Assembly (NCBI RefSeq): GCF_014164585.1
Contig: NZ_JACJFM010000016.1
Location: 1-64,000, forward strand
Reading direction: 5' to 3'
DNA: 64,000 nucleotides
Origin: Oceanospirillum sediminis
Lineage (GTDB): Bacteria; Pseudomonadota; Gammaproteobacteria; Pseudomonadales; Halomonadaceae
This document shows, one piece after another, positions 25,667 through 34,814 of this stretch. Each line of letters starts with the position of its first letter. Positions within the stretch are counted from its first letter, which is position 1. Position numbers and translations under genes: made by a program. The notes beneath the pieces are model-generated. The model was not told the origin of the DNA. It saw only the letters and a program-made list of their open reading frames with translations, and did no database searches.

Positions 25667-26091
25667 CCGTATTCTGCTAACTGGTCGTCCGGGTTTCTGA
25701 TCGGGCAATACGCTAATGACAGGCAGCCACAGCCAATGCACTGATCCAGTTCATCTCTGAGCCGGGTCATTTCCATTATTTTCCGGTCCAGCTCCGCACG
25801 CCAGATTTTTGAAAGCTTCTGCCAGTCTGATTTGTCCGGCGCTTTCTCAACAGGCAAATTAGCCAGGGCCTGCCGGATCTGTTCCAGAGTAAACCCTAAT
25901 TGCTGGGCTGATTTTATAATGGCGATGCGACGAAGCACCTCCCGGTCAAAACGCCGTTGATTGCCATTATTGCGCCAGCTTCGGATCAGCCCTTTCTCTT
26001 CATAAAAATGCAGTGTTGCAATGGTAACTCCTGCTCTGGAGGCTACTGCCCCGACGGACATCGCTTTTTCCGGACGTTTTTTTACTGACAT
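25609..26091 (-). CDS. soxR: SoxR redox-sensing MerR-family regulator
   Basis: 160 aa. MerR-type winged helix at the N-terminus (SVGAVASRAGVTIATLHFYEEKGLI…NQRRF), dimerisation helix, and the SoxR [2Fe-2S] signature C-x2-C-x-C-x5-C in CIGCGCLSLAYC. Oxidation of the cluster by redox-active drugs activates transcription by untwisting a 19-bp-spaced promoter. Such a promoter lies immediately upstream, facing the divergent MFS gene. There is no soxS in the window, as in most non-enteric bacteria where SoxR drives efflux genes directly. AGGAA 9 bp before ATG 26091. Confidence 0.93.
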   Translation of the reverse strand: MSVKKRPEKAMSVGAVASRAGVTIATLHFYEEKGLIRSWRNNGNQRRFDREVLRRIAIIKSAQQLGFTLEQIRQALANLPVEKAPDKSDWQKLSKIWRAELDRKIMEMTRLRDELDQCIGCGCLSLAYCPIRNPDDQLAEYGQGAVSWLDLPESDSDAQS

Positions 26092-26146
26092 CGTACTGGT
26101 TTCCTGTCGCTGAATAACCGATGGGAGTGCAGGATTAAATTATCCC

Positions 26147-26177
26147 TTGACCTCAGGTTAACCTGAGGTTTTAGAGT
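26147..26177 (+). promoter_or_regulatory. SoxR box within a 19-bp-spaced promoter
   Basis: -35 TTGACC (26147–26152) and -10 TAGAGT (26172–26177) are separated by 19 bp, the overlong spacing of MerR/SoxR-activated promoters. The perfect 18-bp palindrome CCTCAGGTTAACCTGAGG (26151–26168) fills the spacer and closely resembles the E. coli soxS operator. Confidence 0.9.
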
Positions 26178-26221
26178 TGGCTCCCACCATACATGGATCA
26201 GAAATAAACAGGAAGCCAATA

Positions 26222-27451
26222 ATGATTTTTTTACTGCAACCCAGAGTCGCCCGGCTATTAGCCGGACGCTTTTTTGAAGGTATCTCGGCAGGGCTTTTAA
26301 TGATGGCTCTGCCCTGGATATTGCTTAAAGATGGTAATAATGGTTCTGTCGTGGCTATTATTGCACTGATCTGTACCCTGTGTTCGTTCTTGCTGACCCC
26401 GTTCTTTTCCACCGCCGTTGATCGTTATTCAAGAAAAATGATCATGGTGATAGTACAGCTTGCTCAGGCCATCGCGGCGCTGTTTTTATTGATTGTGTTC
26501 ACCCTGCCTGCAGAGGTCAGTGATCTGGCCCGCATACTGAGTATTGCTGCTGTTCAGCTGGTATTCTGGGTGTCGGCTGATCTGGCCTGGAATACAACCG
26601 GGGCGTTTATTCAGGAAAACTTTCAGCCAGATGAATATCCCAGAATCAGTGCATACCAGGAAGTGATGATGCAGGGGGTTATGCTGACCTCCGGCGGCTT
26701 CGGAATCCTGTTGCTTGAGTCATGGAGCCTTAGCCAGTTCGCGTTATTTGCATTATGTGCCTCAACCTTATCGGCGCTGTGCTACAGCACCATGCCTTAT
26801 CTGCGAAAACTCAGAGAGCATATTGAACAGAGCTTTCATGGCCAGTTAGTCGAGACCCGGAAGATTTTTCTCCGAGACCCTCAGTTAATGATTTTCCTGG
26901 CGATGTCATGCTTGTCTTATCCTGTTCTGACTTATCTGGTGAAGCTGGTGCCGGTTTTTCTGGCCGAGCAGGGCTACAGCGGTGAATGGTTTGCCATCTG
27001 GAAATCCAGCTATGGTCTGGGGGCGATGGTTTGCGGGTTAGTGATTACTGTACTGCTGGTTAAATTTCGCTCTGACCTCCTGATGGTGGTATCTGTATTA
27101 CTGATTGCGCTGTCTTTAAGTGTGATGGCTGTTGTTACTGAGCCGGTCGTTATTATTGTGATGACTCTGGGAATCGGCTTTTTTAATGCCACCAACAGAA
27201 TCAGCCGGATCAATCGTATGAATCTGACAACAGATATTCAGGAAAGGGGCAGAATTGATGGCGGCTTAAAGATGTTTTCTATTCTGATGCAAAGCCTGAG
27301 TTATATGCTGATTGCGCTGCTGTCATCCTGGCAACTGACCCACTATGGTTTTGCGGTGGCGGCGGTGGTTATGTTGCTGGCTGGAGGCTATATGTACCGG
27401 TTTCAGGCGAAAACACAGAGACAAATAAAGCTGATTGCTGAAAATAGCTGA
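26222..27451 (+). CDS. MFS transporter controlled by SoxR
   Basis: 409 aa, 12 predicted transmembrane segments. It has the MFS loop 2–3 motif as FFSTAVDRYSRKMIM and a central loop around residues 210–230 (LREHIEQSFHGQLVETRKIF). Distant from characterised drug pumps, of the MFS_3/enterobactin-exporter-like type. AGGAAG 7 bp before ATG 26222 fixes the start; the frame upstream runs into the promoter. Divergent from soxR with a SoxR box in between, so it probably exports redox-cycling compounds such as phenazines or quinones. Confidence 0.85.
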   Translation: MIFLLQPRVARLLAGRFFEGISAGLLMMALPWILLKDGNNGSVVAIIALICTLCSFLLTPFFSTAVDRYSRKMIMVIVQLAQAIAALFLLIVFTLPAEVSDLARILSIAAVQLVFWVSADLAWNTTGAFIQENFQPDEYPRISAYQEVMMQGVMLTSGGFGILLLESWSLSQFALFALCASTLSALCYSTMPYLRKLREHIEQSFHGQLVETRKIFLRDPQLMIFLAMSCLSYPVLTYLVKLVPVFLAEQGYSGEWFAIWKSSYGLGAMVCGLVITVLLVKFRSDLLMVVSVLLIALSLSVMAVVTEPVVIIVMTLGIGFFNATNRISRINRMNLTTDIQERGRIDGGLKMFSILMQSLSYMLIALLSSWQLTHYGFAVAAVVMLLAGGYMYRFQAKTQRQIKLIAENS

Positions 27452-27643
27452 GTAATCTGCCATAGGGTCATGATAATAGGTTGGCTAAGGGGGGATTGGC
27501 AGTGCCGTGGGCGCTGGTAATGGCGATAGCCAGATCTATGTAACCGTTATGCCGTATCTGTTCTTAGTAGCAGAAAACGGGTGTCGTAATAATCTGATTA
27601 ACAGGCTTTTTACCGTGTATGAGATAAGGGATACAGGATGATC

Positions 27644-27687
27644 TTGACATTAAGTCTGAATCACTTTATGTTTCAAACATTCGTTTG
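27644..27687 (+). promoter_or_regulatory. psrA promoter with PsrA operator
   Basis: -35 TTGACA (27644–27649), 17-bp spacer, -10 TATGTT (27667–27672). Two bases later comes CAAACATTCGTTTG (27674–27687), matching the known PsrA pattern CAAAC-N4-GTTTG and placed over the likely start site. Indicates autorepression. Confidence 0.88.
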
Positions 27688-27701
27688 ATAGAGAGGTGGG
27701 C

Positions 27702-28370
27702 ATGGCTCAGTCTGATACTGTAAGTCGTATTCTGGATACTGCTGAGACGCTGTTTGCTGAGAAAGGTTTTTCGGAAACATCGTTAAGAACCATAACCGGA
27801 AAAGCAAAAGTTAATCTGGCAGCAGTGAACTATCACTTTGGCTCGAAAAAGGCTTTAATCCAGGCTGTATTTGCTCGCTATCTGGATCCGTTCTCCGTTC
27901 GTATAGACGAAGAGATGGATCGTCTGGAGGCTGAGTATCAGGGGCAACCAATACCTCTGGATGTCGTGCTGTCGACCTTTACCAGCGCCATTATTACTAT
28001 GCCGAGCCCGACTAAAAATGGTTTGTCTGTTTTTATGCGTTTGCTGGGCCTGGCCTACACGCAGGCTCAGGGACATATGCGTCGTTATCTGCAGGATCAG
28101 TATGGCCCGGTCTTCTTCCGCTTTACCGATATGGTAAAAAATGCCTCCAGTGATTTGCCTGACGTTGAGCGTTTCTGGCGTCTGCACTTTATGCTGGGGG
28201 CCGCTATTTTTTCTATGTCGAGTCTGGAAGCTCTGAAGGATATTGCCGAGCAGGATTACGGTGAACACACTCGTGTCAGAGATGTTATTCAGCGTTTAAT
28301 TCCTTTCGTGACTGCGGGTATGTCTGCCCCTTTGCCTGAACTGGCCGGTGCGCAGGACGAAGTATCCTGA
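27702..28370 (+). CDS. psrA: PsrA, fatty-acid-responsive TetR-family regulator
   Basis: 222 aa. The N-terminus MAQSDTVSRILDTAETLFAE and the HTH segment KVNLAAVNYHFGSKKALIQAVF match Pseudomonas PsrA closely. In Pseudomonas, long-chain fatty acids release PsrA from DNA; it represses beta-oxidation genes and itself, and activates rpoS. ATG 27702 with GAGGTGGGC upstream is preferred over the in-frame start 27696. A second copy of its operator is present at 38769–38782. The 244 bp before it contain only the promoter and no gene. Confidence 0.9.
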   Translation: MAQSDTVSRILDTAETLFAEKGFSETSLRTITGKAKVNLAAVNYHFGSKKALIQAVFARYLDPFSVRIDEEMDRLEAEYQGQPIPLDVVLSTFTSAIITMPSPTKNGLSVFMRLLGLAYTQAQGHMRRYLQDQYGPVFFRFTDMVKNASSDLPDVERFWRLHFMLGAAIFSMSSLEALKDIAEQDYGEHTRVRDVIQRLIPFVTAGMSAPLPELAGAQDEVS

Positions 28371-28391
28371 CTTTATCTCTCTATTGACCTG

Positions 28392-28427
28392 CTGACAGAT
28401 CGGATTGGTTTGTCAGTGGCTGTTTTT
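28392..28427 (+). terminator. Weak terminator after psrA
   Basis: CTGACA (28392–28397) and TGTCAG (28411–28416), 13-nt loop, T6 at 28422–28427. Confidence 0.45.
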
Positions 28428-28454
28428 TCTGCCTTCAGATAAGTGGATTAAATC

Positions 28455-28979
28455 ATGTTAAATCCGAAGCTGCCTGATAACTGGCCCGCTTATGCTGCCA
28501 ATAATCGCTGGTTACGGGTACAGATTCAGACACAGACTCTGTATCTGCTGGAGAAAGATACGGTACTGGATCACTGGAGTATTTCAACGGCTCTGAATGG
28601 CCCTGGAGAGCAGGAGGGCAGTGGCTGTACACCCAGAGGCTGGCACACCATTCGGGCGAAAATTGGTGATGGATGTCCGCAGGATGCCGTGTTCGTAGGA
28701 CGGCGCTGGACTCAGGAGTGTTATTCTGAGGCGCTGGCAGCCCGATACCCTGAACGGGACTGGATTCTTGGTCGTATTCTATGGCTGAGTGGTCTGGAAC
28801 CCGGATTTAACCGTTCAGGACAAGTTGATACGATGCGTCGCTATGTTTATTTTCATGCTACTCCTCCGTCAGAGCCGATGGGTATTCCTCTGTCTCATGG
28901 ATGTATCCGTATGACAATGAGCGATATTACTAATTTATTTGATCTTATACCCATCAGGGCTTCGGTATATATCGACTGA
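28455..28979 (+). CDS. L,D-transpeptidase (YkuD family), apparently cytoplasmic or leaderless
   Basis: 174 aa. The YkuD catalytic motif is present as PLSHGCIRMT (catalytic Cys about 157), preceded by YVYFHATPPSEPMGIP with the His of the family. LYLLEKDTVLDHWSISTALNG and TPRGWHTI are the usual substrate-cleft strands. There is no signal peptide or PG-binding domain, although these enzymes normally act in the periplasm. ATG 28455 is the only good start. Lies between psrA and nagZ; the position with a muropeptide hydrolase suggests peptidoglycan turnover or recycling. Confidence 0.85.
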   Translation: MLNPKLPDNWPAYAANNRWLRVQIQTQTLYLLEKDTVLDHWSISTALNGPGEQEGSGCTPRGWHTIRAKIGDGCPQDAVFVGRRWTQECYSEALAARYPERDWILGRILWLSGLEPGFNRSGQVDTMRRYVYFHATPPSEPMGIPLSHGCIRMTMSDITNLFDLIPIRASVYID

Positions 28980-29306
28980 TCCTGTTATATCGTGATTCTA
29001 CTCAGATTCATGTTCCGGGCAACCTGGTCGGGTTTATCCGATTTTTGTTGTATTTGCCATAAAACGCCTTCTTTATATTGTTGCTGATTTTGCCTTAAAC
29101 CGGCCAGATATTTATTCGTTGATGGCTTTTTTGCTAATCCGGCTATTTTTTTTCTGGCCGTTATTTGATAAATTTGCGCGTTTAATCATTTATATGTATC
29201 TGAACAAGCGTATTTCGTTATTTTCCAGTCCGGTGGCTGGAAAATACGGCAAGGTTTTGCAGGAAAACGTTTGTTCGGTTGCTTAAGACACAGGAATATC
29301 CCGATT
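28980..29306. other. 327-bp AT-rich intergenic region upstream of nagZ
   Basis: Rich in T-runs, no open frame with a ribosome site and no strong hairpin with a T-tract. Probably holds the nagZ promoter; no confident elements. Confidence 0.5.
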
Positions 29307-30323
29307 ATGGCCCATGGTCCTCTAATGCTTGATCTGGACGGTTATGAGCTGACAGAGCAGGAACGCCGTTTGCTTGCAGACCCTCTGGTGGGTGGCCTGA
29401 TTCTGTTTACCCGTAATTACCGTGACCCCTGGCAACTACAGGCTCTGATTCATGCTGTGCGTGAAATCAGACCTGAAATTCTGATTGCTGTGGATCATGA
29501 GGGGGGCAGAGTTCAGCGCTTTCGGGATGGTTTTACCCGTATTCCGGCAATGGCCCGGATTGGCACTCTGTTTCATGATGATCCGGAAGCTGCGCTGGAG
29601 CTGGCGTGGGATACCGGATGGTTAATGGCGTCAGAGTTGCTGGCCTATGGGATTGATTTCACTTTTGCACCTGTGCTGGATCTGGACTACGGTGTCAGTG
29701 AAGTGATCGGTGACAGAGCTTTTTCCCGTCGGCCGGAAATTGTTACCCGGCTGGCGGATGCGCTGATTGAAGGTATGCATGAAGCAGGAATGCCTGCGAT
29801 AGGTAAGCATTTCCCTGGTCATGGCTATGTTGTGGCGGATTCTCATACCGACCTTCCGGTTGATAGTCGTACTCTGGAAGAGATTGATCAGAGCTGTCTG
29901 AAACCGTTTACGGCACTGTCTGCTCAGTTAGATGGTGTTATGCCTGCCCATGTGGTGTATGAACAGGTTGATGCCAGGCCTGCCGGTTTTTCACCTTTCT
30001 GGCTGAAAGATGTCTTGAGACGCAAACTGGGCTTTAAAGGTGTTATTTTCAGTGATGATCTGGGGATGGCCGGAGCGCATGTCGCCGGAGATTTTCGTGC
30101 CAGAGCCGTTGCTGCGCTGGAAGCAGGGTGTGATATGGTACTGGTATGTAACGACCGGGAAGGTGCTTTACAGGTTCTGGATGGCCTTAAAGATTATGAT
30201 TTTTCCCCACGTTCACAGCAACGCCTTGCAGAACTTCAGGTTATGTCCCGTCCTGGTCTGGATTCGCTTGATTCTGATCCAAGATACAATCGGGTCGCCG
30301 ACCAGTTAGAAGCGCTTAACTGA
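29307..30323 (+). CDS. nagZ: Beta-N-acetylhexosaminidase NagZ
   Basis: 338-aa cytoplasmic GH3 enzyme that removes N-acetylglucosamine from anhydromuropeptides during cell-wall recycling and thus feeds AmpC induction signals. Motifs: MLDLDGYELTEQERRLLADPLVGGLILFTRN at the start, IAVDHEGGRVQRFRDGFT, IGKHFPGHGYVVADSHTDLP (catalytic His loop) and IFSDDLGMAGAH (nucleophile Asp). ATG 29307 matches family N-termini; the open frame extends 12 codons upstream. Same neighbourhood (psrA, nagZ, thioinosine phosphorylase) as in Pseudomonas. Confidence 0.95.
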   Translation: MAHGPLMLDLDGYELTEQERRLLADPLVGGLILFTRNYRDPWQLQALIHAVREIRPEILIAVDHEGGRVQRFRDGFTRIPAMARIGTLFHDDPEAALELAWDTGWLMASELLAYGIDFTFAPVLDLDYGVSEVIGDRAFSRRPEIVTRLADALIEGMHEAGMPAIGKHFPGHGYVVADSHTDLPVDSRTLEEIDQSCLKPFTALSAQLDGVMPAHVVYEQVDARPAGFSPFWLKDVLRRKLGFKGVIFSDDLGMAGAHVAGDFRARAVAALEAGCDMVLVCNDREGALQVLDGLKDYDFSPRSQQRLAELQVMSRPGLDSLDSDPRYNRVADQLEALN

Positions 30324-30365
30324 TTTTTATTTCTTATACTTACAGCTATCCCTTTTATAATTTTT

Positions 30366-30395
30366 CTGACTGATCAGTAATTCTGTATCAGTCAG
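30366..30395. other. Stem-loop between nagZ and hpt
   Basis: Perfect 9-bp arms CTGACTGAT (30366–30374) and ATCAGTCAG (30387–30395), 12-nt loop, then GTGTATTTTATT. A weak terminator or a leader structure for hpt. Confidence 0.5.
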
Positions 30396-30441
30396 GTGTA
30401 TTTTATTATCTGAACAAACAACAGACATTGGAAAACGAACA

Positions 30442-31005
30442 ATGCCGGTAGAAAGTAACCTGGAACAAATTAATAAAGTGTTTGCCGAAGCAGACTGCCT
30501 GTGCACCAAAGAGCAGGTTGACGCTGCTCTGGACAAAATGGCAGCGGAAATCACAGAACAACTGGGTGATAAACTGCCGGTAGTATACTGTGTAATGAAC
30601 GGTGGTCTGATTACCACGGGCCACCTGCTGACGCGTCTGGAGTTTCCTCTGGAAGTGGACTACATTCACGCAACCCGTTACCGTGGTGAAACCACGGGTG
30701 GCGAGCTGTACTGGAGAGTACCACCAGAAGTGAACATGGAAGGTCGTTCAGTCATTATTGTGGACGACATTCTGGACGAAGGTCATACACTGGCTGCAAT
30801 TCTGGACTACTGCAAAGAGCAGGGTGCCAAAGAGGTATACAGTGCTGTTCTGGTTGATAAGCAGCATGACCGTAAGGCTCAGCCTGGTATGAGAGCCAGC
30901 TTTACAGGTCTGGAAGTTGAAGACCGTTATCTGTTTGGCTATGGCATGGATTATCAGGGTTTCCTGCGTAATGCACCTGGTATCTATGCGCCAAAAGGGA
31001 TGTAA
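30442..31005 (+). CDS. hpt: Hypoxanthine/guanine phosphoribosyltransferase
   Basis: 187 aa. PRPP-binding loop VIIVDDILDEGHTLAAIL, the flexible-loop YRGETTGGE and VVYCVMNGGLITTG are typical type I PRTase motifs of the Pseudomonas-type HPRT. It salvages hypoxanthine or guanine to IMP/GMP. The neighbouring methylthioinosine phosphorylase releases hypoxanthine, so the two genes form a purine-salvage pair. A strong terminator follows. Confidence 0.9.
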   Translation: MPVESNLEQINKVFAEADCLCTKEQVDAALDKMAAEITEQLGDKLPVVYCVMNGGLITTGHLLTRLEFPLEVDYIHATRYRGETTGGELYWRVPPEVNMEGRSVIIVDDILDEGHTLAAILDYCKEQGAKEVYSAVLVDKQHDRKAQPGMRASFTGLEVEDRYLFGYGMDYQGFLRNAPGIYAPKGM

Positions 31006-31022
31006 TTTTCCCTGATGTACAT

Positions 31023-31860
<838 letters not shown>

Positions 31861-31917
31861 TCCGGGGGCTGAAAACACGGATTTTACTCCCGTATAACTG
31901 CTTTCCCATCGTCTTCC

Positions 31918-31951
31918 AGTCTCTTTAATAGCCCGTGTTATTAAAGAGACT
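31918..31951. other. 13-bp stem-loop downstream of the thioinosine phosphorylase gene
   Basis: Perfect arms AGTCTCTTTAATA (31918–31930) and TATTAAAGAGACT (31939–31951), 8-nt loop, no T-run. Likely a 3'-end stabiliser or factor-assisted terminator. Confidence 0.6.
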
Positions 31952-32061
31952 GTTCTCCGTCATAAAAAAGCCAGAAAGTCGTCACTGACTTGTCACTCCC
32001 GAGTTTTATTCTGTCAATAGATAAGGCATGAGCCCGACAGGACTTCAGAGGGAGAAGTTAA

Positions 32062-32418
32062 GTGAAAGAACAACAAATCAAAGCGGCCATAACAGAGTTT
32101 TCTATGTATCTTGATCAGGCGCTTAGCCAGCCTGTTTCACTATCATTACGCGCCAGCTTATTGCATGAAGCAAAGAAACTGGATGATACGATGAAAAAAA
32201 TTGTCACAGGGCAGGATGCTCGTGAACAGTTTTTTATCAATACTCTGGAGCATTTTGTCGCCTGTGCTCGTCTTGAGCGCACTGATATGCTGACAGCTTC
32301 CTGCCTGGCTATGAAGGGAGAGGTTCAGCGTCTGGTTCAGAGTGTGCCTTACCAGGCATCCGGCATCAACAGTGGAGCGAAAGGTGTGGCAGGCAGAGAT
32401 GGCATTGCTGGTGCCTGA
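32062..32418 (+). CDS. Small helical protein of unknown function
   Basis: 118 aa, GTG start at 32062 with GAGGGAGAAG upstream. Mostly helical (KAAITEFSMYLDQALSQP; DDTMKKIVTGQDAREQFFINTLEHFVACARLERTDM) with a Gly/Ala-rich flexible tail (GINSGAKGVAGRDGIAGA). No signal peptide or known motif. Single gene bounded by its own terminator at 32453–32485. Confidence 0.6.
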   Translation: MKEQQIKAAITEFSMYLDQALSQPVSLSLRASLLHEAKKLDDTMKKIVTGQDAREQFFINTLEHFVACARLERTDMLTASCLAMKGEVQRLVQSVPYQASGINSGAKGVAGRDGIAGA

Positions 32419-32452
32419 TTTGATTAGTATCTGACAAAACACAGTAATTATA

Positions 32453-32485
32453 AGCAGAGTGAGTCAGGCTTACTCTGCTTTTTTA
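32453..32485 (+). terminator. Terminator after the small helical protein gene
   Basis: AGCAGAGT (32453–32460) pairs with ACTCTGCT (32472–32479), followed by TTTTTTA. Confidence 0.88.
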
Positions 32486-32535
32486 TATCAGATCACAACG
32501 GATTTGTGTTATCAGAGCTGTTGCTCTGATAATCT

Positions 32536-33057
32536 TCAGCTGTTGTTCAGAAGTTTTTCCCTGCGAATCAGCAGCATTTTGTTGACACCCTCTTCAATAG
32601 CTTGCGCAACGTCAAATTTAGGGAAAGCAGGTGCCAGTTTCTTTCTGATATCGACAATATCCGTACCTTCCTGGAAAGTGCCAATAGGCAGCTTTACATC
32701 TTTGATCAGTTTGCCTCGACGGATCTTAATCTTATTAATAGTGTTCCAGGCCAGAAAGAAACGTTTCTCATCTTCCAACGGTTCCAGATCAATGGTTACC
32801 AGATCACTCAGAGCCCGATCCATTTGTACGCCACTAATCAATTGACCATCAGGATGAAGCACACCTTCCTTTTTCAGATGTTCTTCCAGACCCTCCCGGT
32901 CATTTTCTGCCGCAATCACTTTATCTTTCGCTAGCTGCTTAATGGCTTTGGTATCGCCAAAAACCGCATTGCCTTCATAATCCTTTATGTCAAACGTTGG
33001 ACGGAACATATCGTTAAAGCCGGTGTAAAAGCCCAGCGTCATATATTGGCGGCTCAT
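32536..33057 (-). CDS. Hypothetical protein
   Basis: 173 aa, soluble, charged, no signal peptide. Distinct segments are FYTGFNDMFRPTFDIKDYEGNAVFGD, a helical stretch rich in Lys/Glu (about 38–66) and a C-terminal KFDVAQAIEEGVNKMLLIRREKLL. I do not recognise the family. AGGA 8–9 bp before ATG 33057. It stands alone and converges on the preceding gene; about 360 bp of AT-rich sequence lie upstream. Confidence 0.6.
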   Translation of the reverse strand: MSRQYMTLGFYTGFNDMFRPTFDIKDYEGNAVFGDTKAIKQLAKDKVIAAENDREGLEEHLKKEGVLHPDGQLISGVQMDRALSDLVTIDLEPLEDEKRFFLAWNTINKIKIRRGKLIKDVKLPIGTFQEGTDIVDIRKKLAPAFPKFDVAQAIEEGVNKMLLIRREKLLNNS

Positions 33058-33420
33058 GGATTTATCCTGTTTTCGTTTCTCGATAGTCGCTTGCTGAAAT
33101 TCTTACGATCAGTCTGTTCTGATCATACGGCTTCACGAAGAGTGCTGAGCTTCCGTAAATGCTGCTTACAACACGTAACGTTAAGCTAATAACTAACATG
33201 AAAATACAACCGTCAGCTTTCTGGTTGTATTCGCTTTTGTTATTAATTATTGCTTATTTTCTCGATCCGTGAGTCGGAATTTGAGCATCTGTCAGATTAT
33301 ATGCTTTTTATAGCATAAAAAACGAGCTTTAACGGGCTGATTTTGTTTGAATATTTATAATATGCCAGAAAACGCATATTTTGTGCCGCTCGGGGTCGCT
33401 GTTCTGGCTTCAGATGAAAA
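33058..33420. other. 363-bp AT-rich intergenic region
   Basis: Between two minus-strand genes. Contains T/A tracts and an imperfect AT-rich inverted repeat (TATGCTTTTTATAGCATAAAA around 33300). It probably includes the 3' end of the AraC transcript and the promoter of the 32.5-kb gene. No gene seen. Confidence 0.4.
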
Positions 33421-34506
33421 TTAAGGCGCTGCAGTCAGGTTGCGTGATAAATCATGTGTCAGATCCTGAATAACTTCCTGTTCACCCTGTCCCTGTTCCA
33501 GTTGATTCCTGCATTCTGCCGGAGCTTTACCCGTCCAGCGTTTGAATGCTCTGGAAAAATTACTGACATGGGAAAAGCCTAAACGGTAGCTGATTTCAGC
33601 AATAGGGACGTGAGACTGGCGAATATAAAGCAGAGCCAGTTCTTTTCTTACATTGTCCAGCAACTGTTTATAACTACTGCCTCGTTCTTTCAGCTTCCTC
33701 TGCAAGGTGCGTGTGCTCAGATTCATGGTTTGCGCCATAGTTTCCATATCCGGCTCCCCTTCCGGCAGAACCTCGAGTAGTCGATAGTAAACCTGATTCA
33801 CGATATCAGTACGGTCAAAACGAGCGATGTATTCTGCGCAGATCTGATCATTTTTCTGAGCCAGTTCTGAGTTTGCTGTTGGCAGTGGGGTATCTGCTAT
33901 CTGACTATCAATTTCCAGCCAGACAGTGTCCTGGTCGAATTCAATCGGACATTTGAACATACGATCAAAACTGCCCATATCCATGAGTGGCATTTTTCTG
34001 GGCAAGCCAATACGCAGAGGTCTGAAACGTCCCGGGAAAATATGGCGGCAGGTCAGTACAACCGTCGCGATAAAAGCTTCATATTGTGCGTCACTCAGAA
34101 TGGGTTCATAAGTAGGGTAGGCTTTACCCCAGATGCGGATACGATCTTCAAACTCTTCACAGCCGCCATAAGCACAATTTGTGAATACTTTGCTGTACTT
34201 GACGACTCGATACAGGCCTTCACGAATATTATTGCCCGCCCAGATAGAAAACCCCAGAGCATGCCATGATGTTGGTCGCATCATCCGCCCTACCATAAGC
34301 CCGAATGCCGGATCACCGCTGGCTTCCTGTGCCAGCTGGAACAGGCGGGATGTGCGCGTGACTTCAAAGCGACTGTTCGGGTCCCTGGCGGTTTCCAGAT
34401 CAATACCGGCCTGTTCAAACAGAGGTTCACTTTTAACGTCATATTCTTCCAGGGCTCTGGATATCGCAATCACCCACCCACATAAGGTAGTTGCCGTTCG
34501 CATCAT
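33421..34506 (-). CDS. AraC-family regulator with Arabinose_bd-like sensor domain
   Basis: 361 aa. The N-terminal ~200 residues match the PF12625-type ligand domain (FEQAGIDLETARDPNSRFEVTRTSRLFQLAQEASGDPAFGL). The C-terminal double HTH is clear: METMAQTMNLSTRTLQRKL and IAEISYRLGFSHVSNFSRAFKRWTGKAPAEC. Family members include OruR-type and lipid- or steroid-responsive regulators. ATG 34506 follows GGAG by 8 bp; the frame extends upstream without a site. It lies beyond a terminator from the RND gene but faces the same way, and may regulate the 35–42 kb envelope module. Confidence 0.85.
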   Translation of the reverse strand: MMRTATTLCGWVIAISRALEEYDVKSEPLFEQAGIDLETARDPNSRFEVTRTSRLFQLAQEASGDPAFGLMVGRMMRPTSWHALGFSIWAGNNIREGLYRVVKYSKVFTNCAYGGCEEFEDRIRIWGKAYPTYEPILSDAQYEAFIATVVLTCRHIFPGRFRPLRIGLPRKMPLMDMGSFDRMFKCPIEFDQDTVWLEIDSQIADTPLPTANSELAQKNDQICAEYIARFDRTDIVNQVYYRLLEVLPEGEPDMETMAQTMNLSTRTLQRKLKERGSSYKQLLDNVRKELALLYIRQSHVPIAEISYRLGFSHVSNFSRAFKRWTGKAPAECRNQLEQGQGEQEVIQDLTHDLSRNLTAAP

Positions 34507-34704
34507 AGTGATTCTCCGCCTTTTACAGGTAATTATTATTGTTGAGCAAGGGTATGGACGCTTAGCTGAAGGATTCATTCATATGTTTGAATGGTGGCGG
34601 ATAATGATAACCGGCGCAAGTATCAAAATTTAATTGCTTGTATCACAGGGTAAAAAGCATCAGATGACAAGTCGTCAGGCCATTAGCTAAGAAGGCAACA
34701 CAGA

Positions 34705-34729
34705 TAAAAAAGAGCGGTAAAAGTACCGC
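34705..34729 (-). terminator. Terminator after the RND exporter gene
   Basis: On the minus strand GCGGTA (34729→34724) and TACCGC (34719→34714) with loop CTTT, followed by TCTTTTTTAT. It separates the RND operon from the AraC gene. Confidence 0.82.
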
Positions 34730-34814
34730 CCAAAGCTCGCCAAAAGGTAAGACAGATCGTTCGGCCACACTCACAGGATCACTGTTTGTTTAGCCTGAAC
34801 CTATGGCGTTTGAT

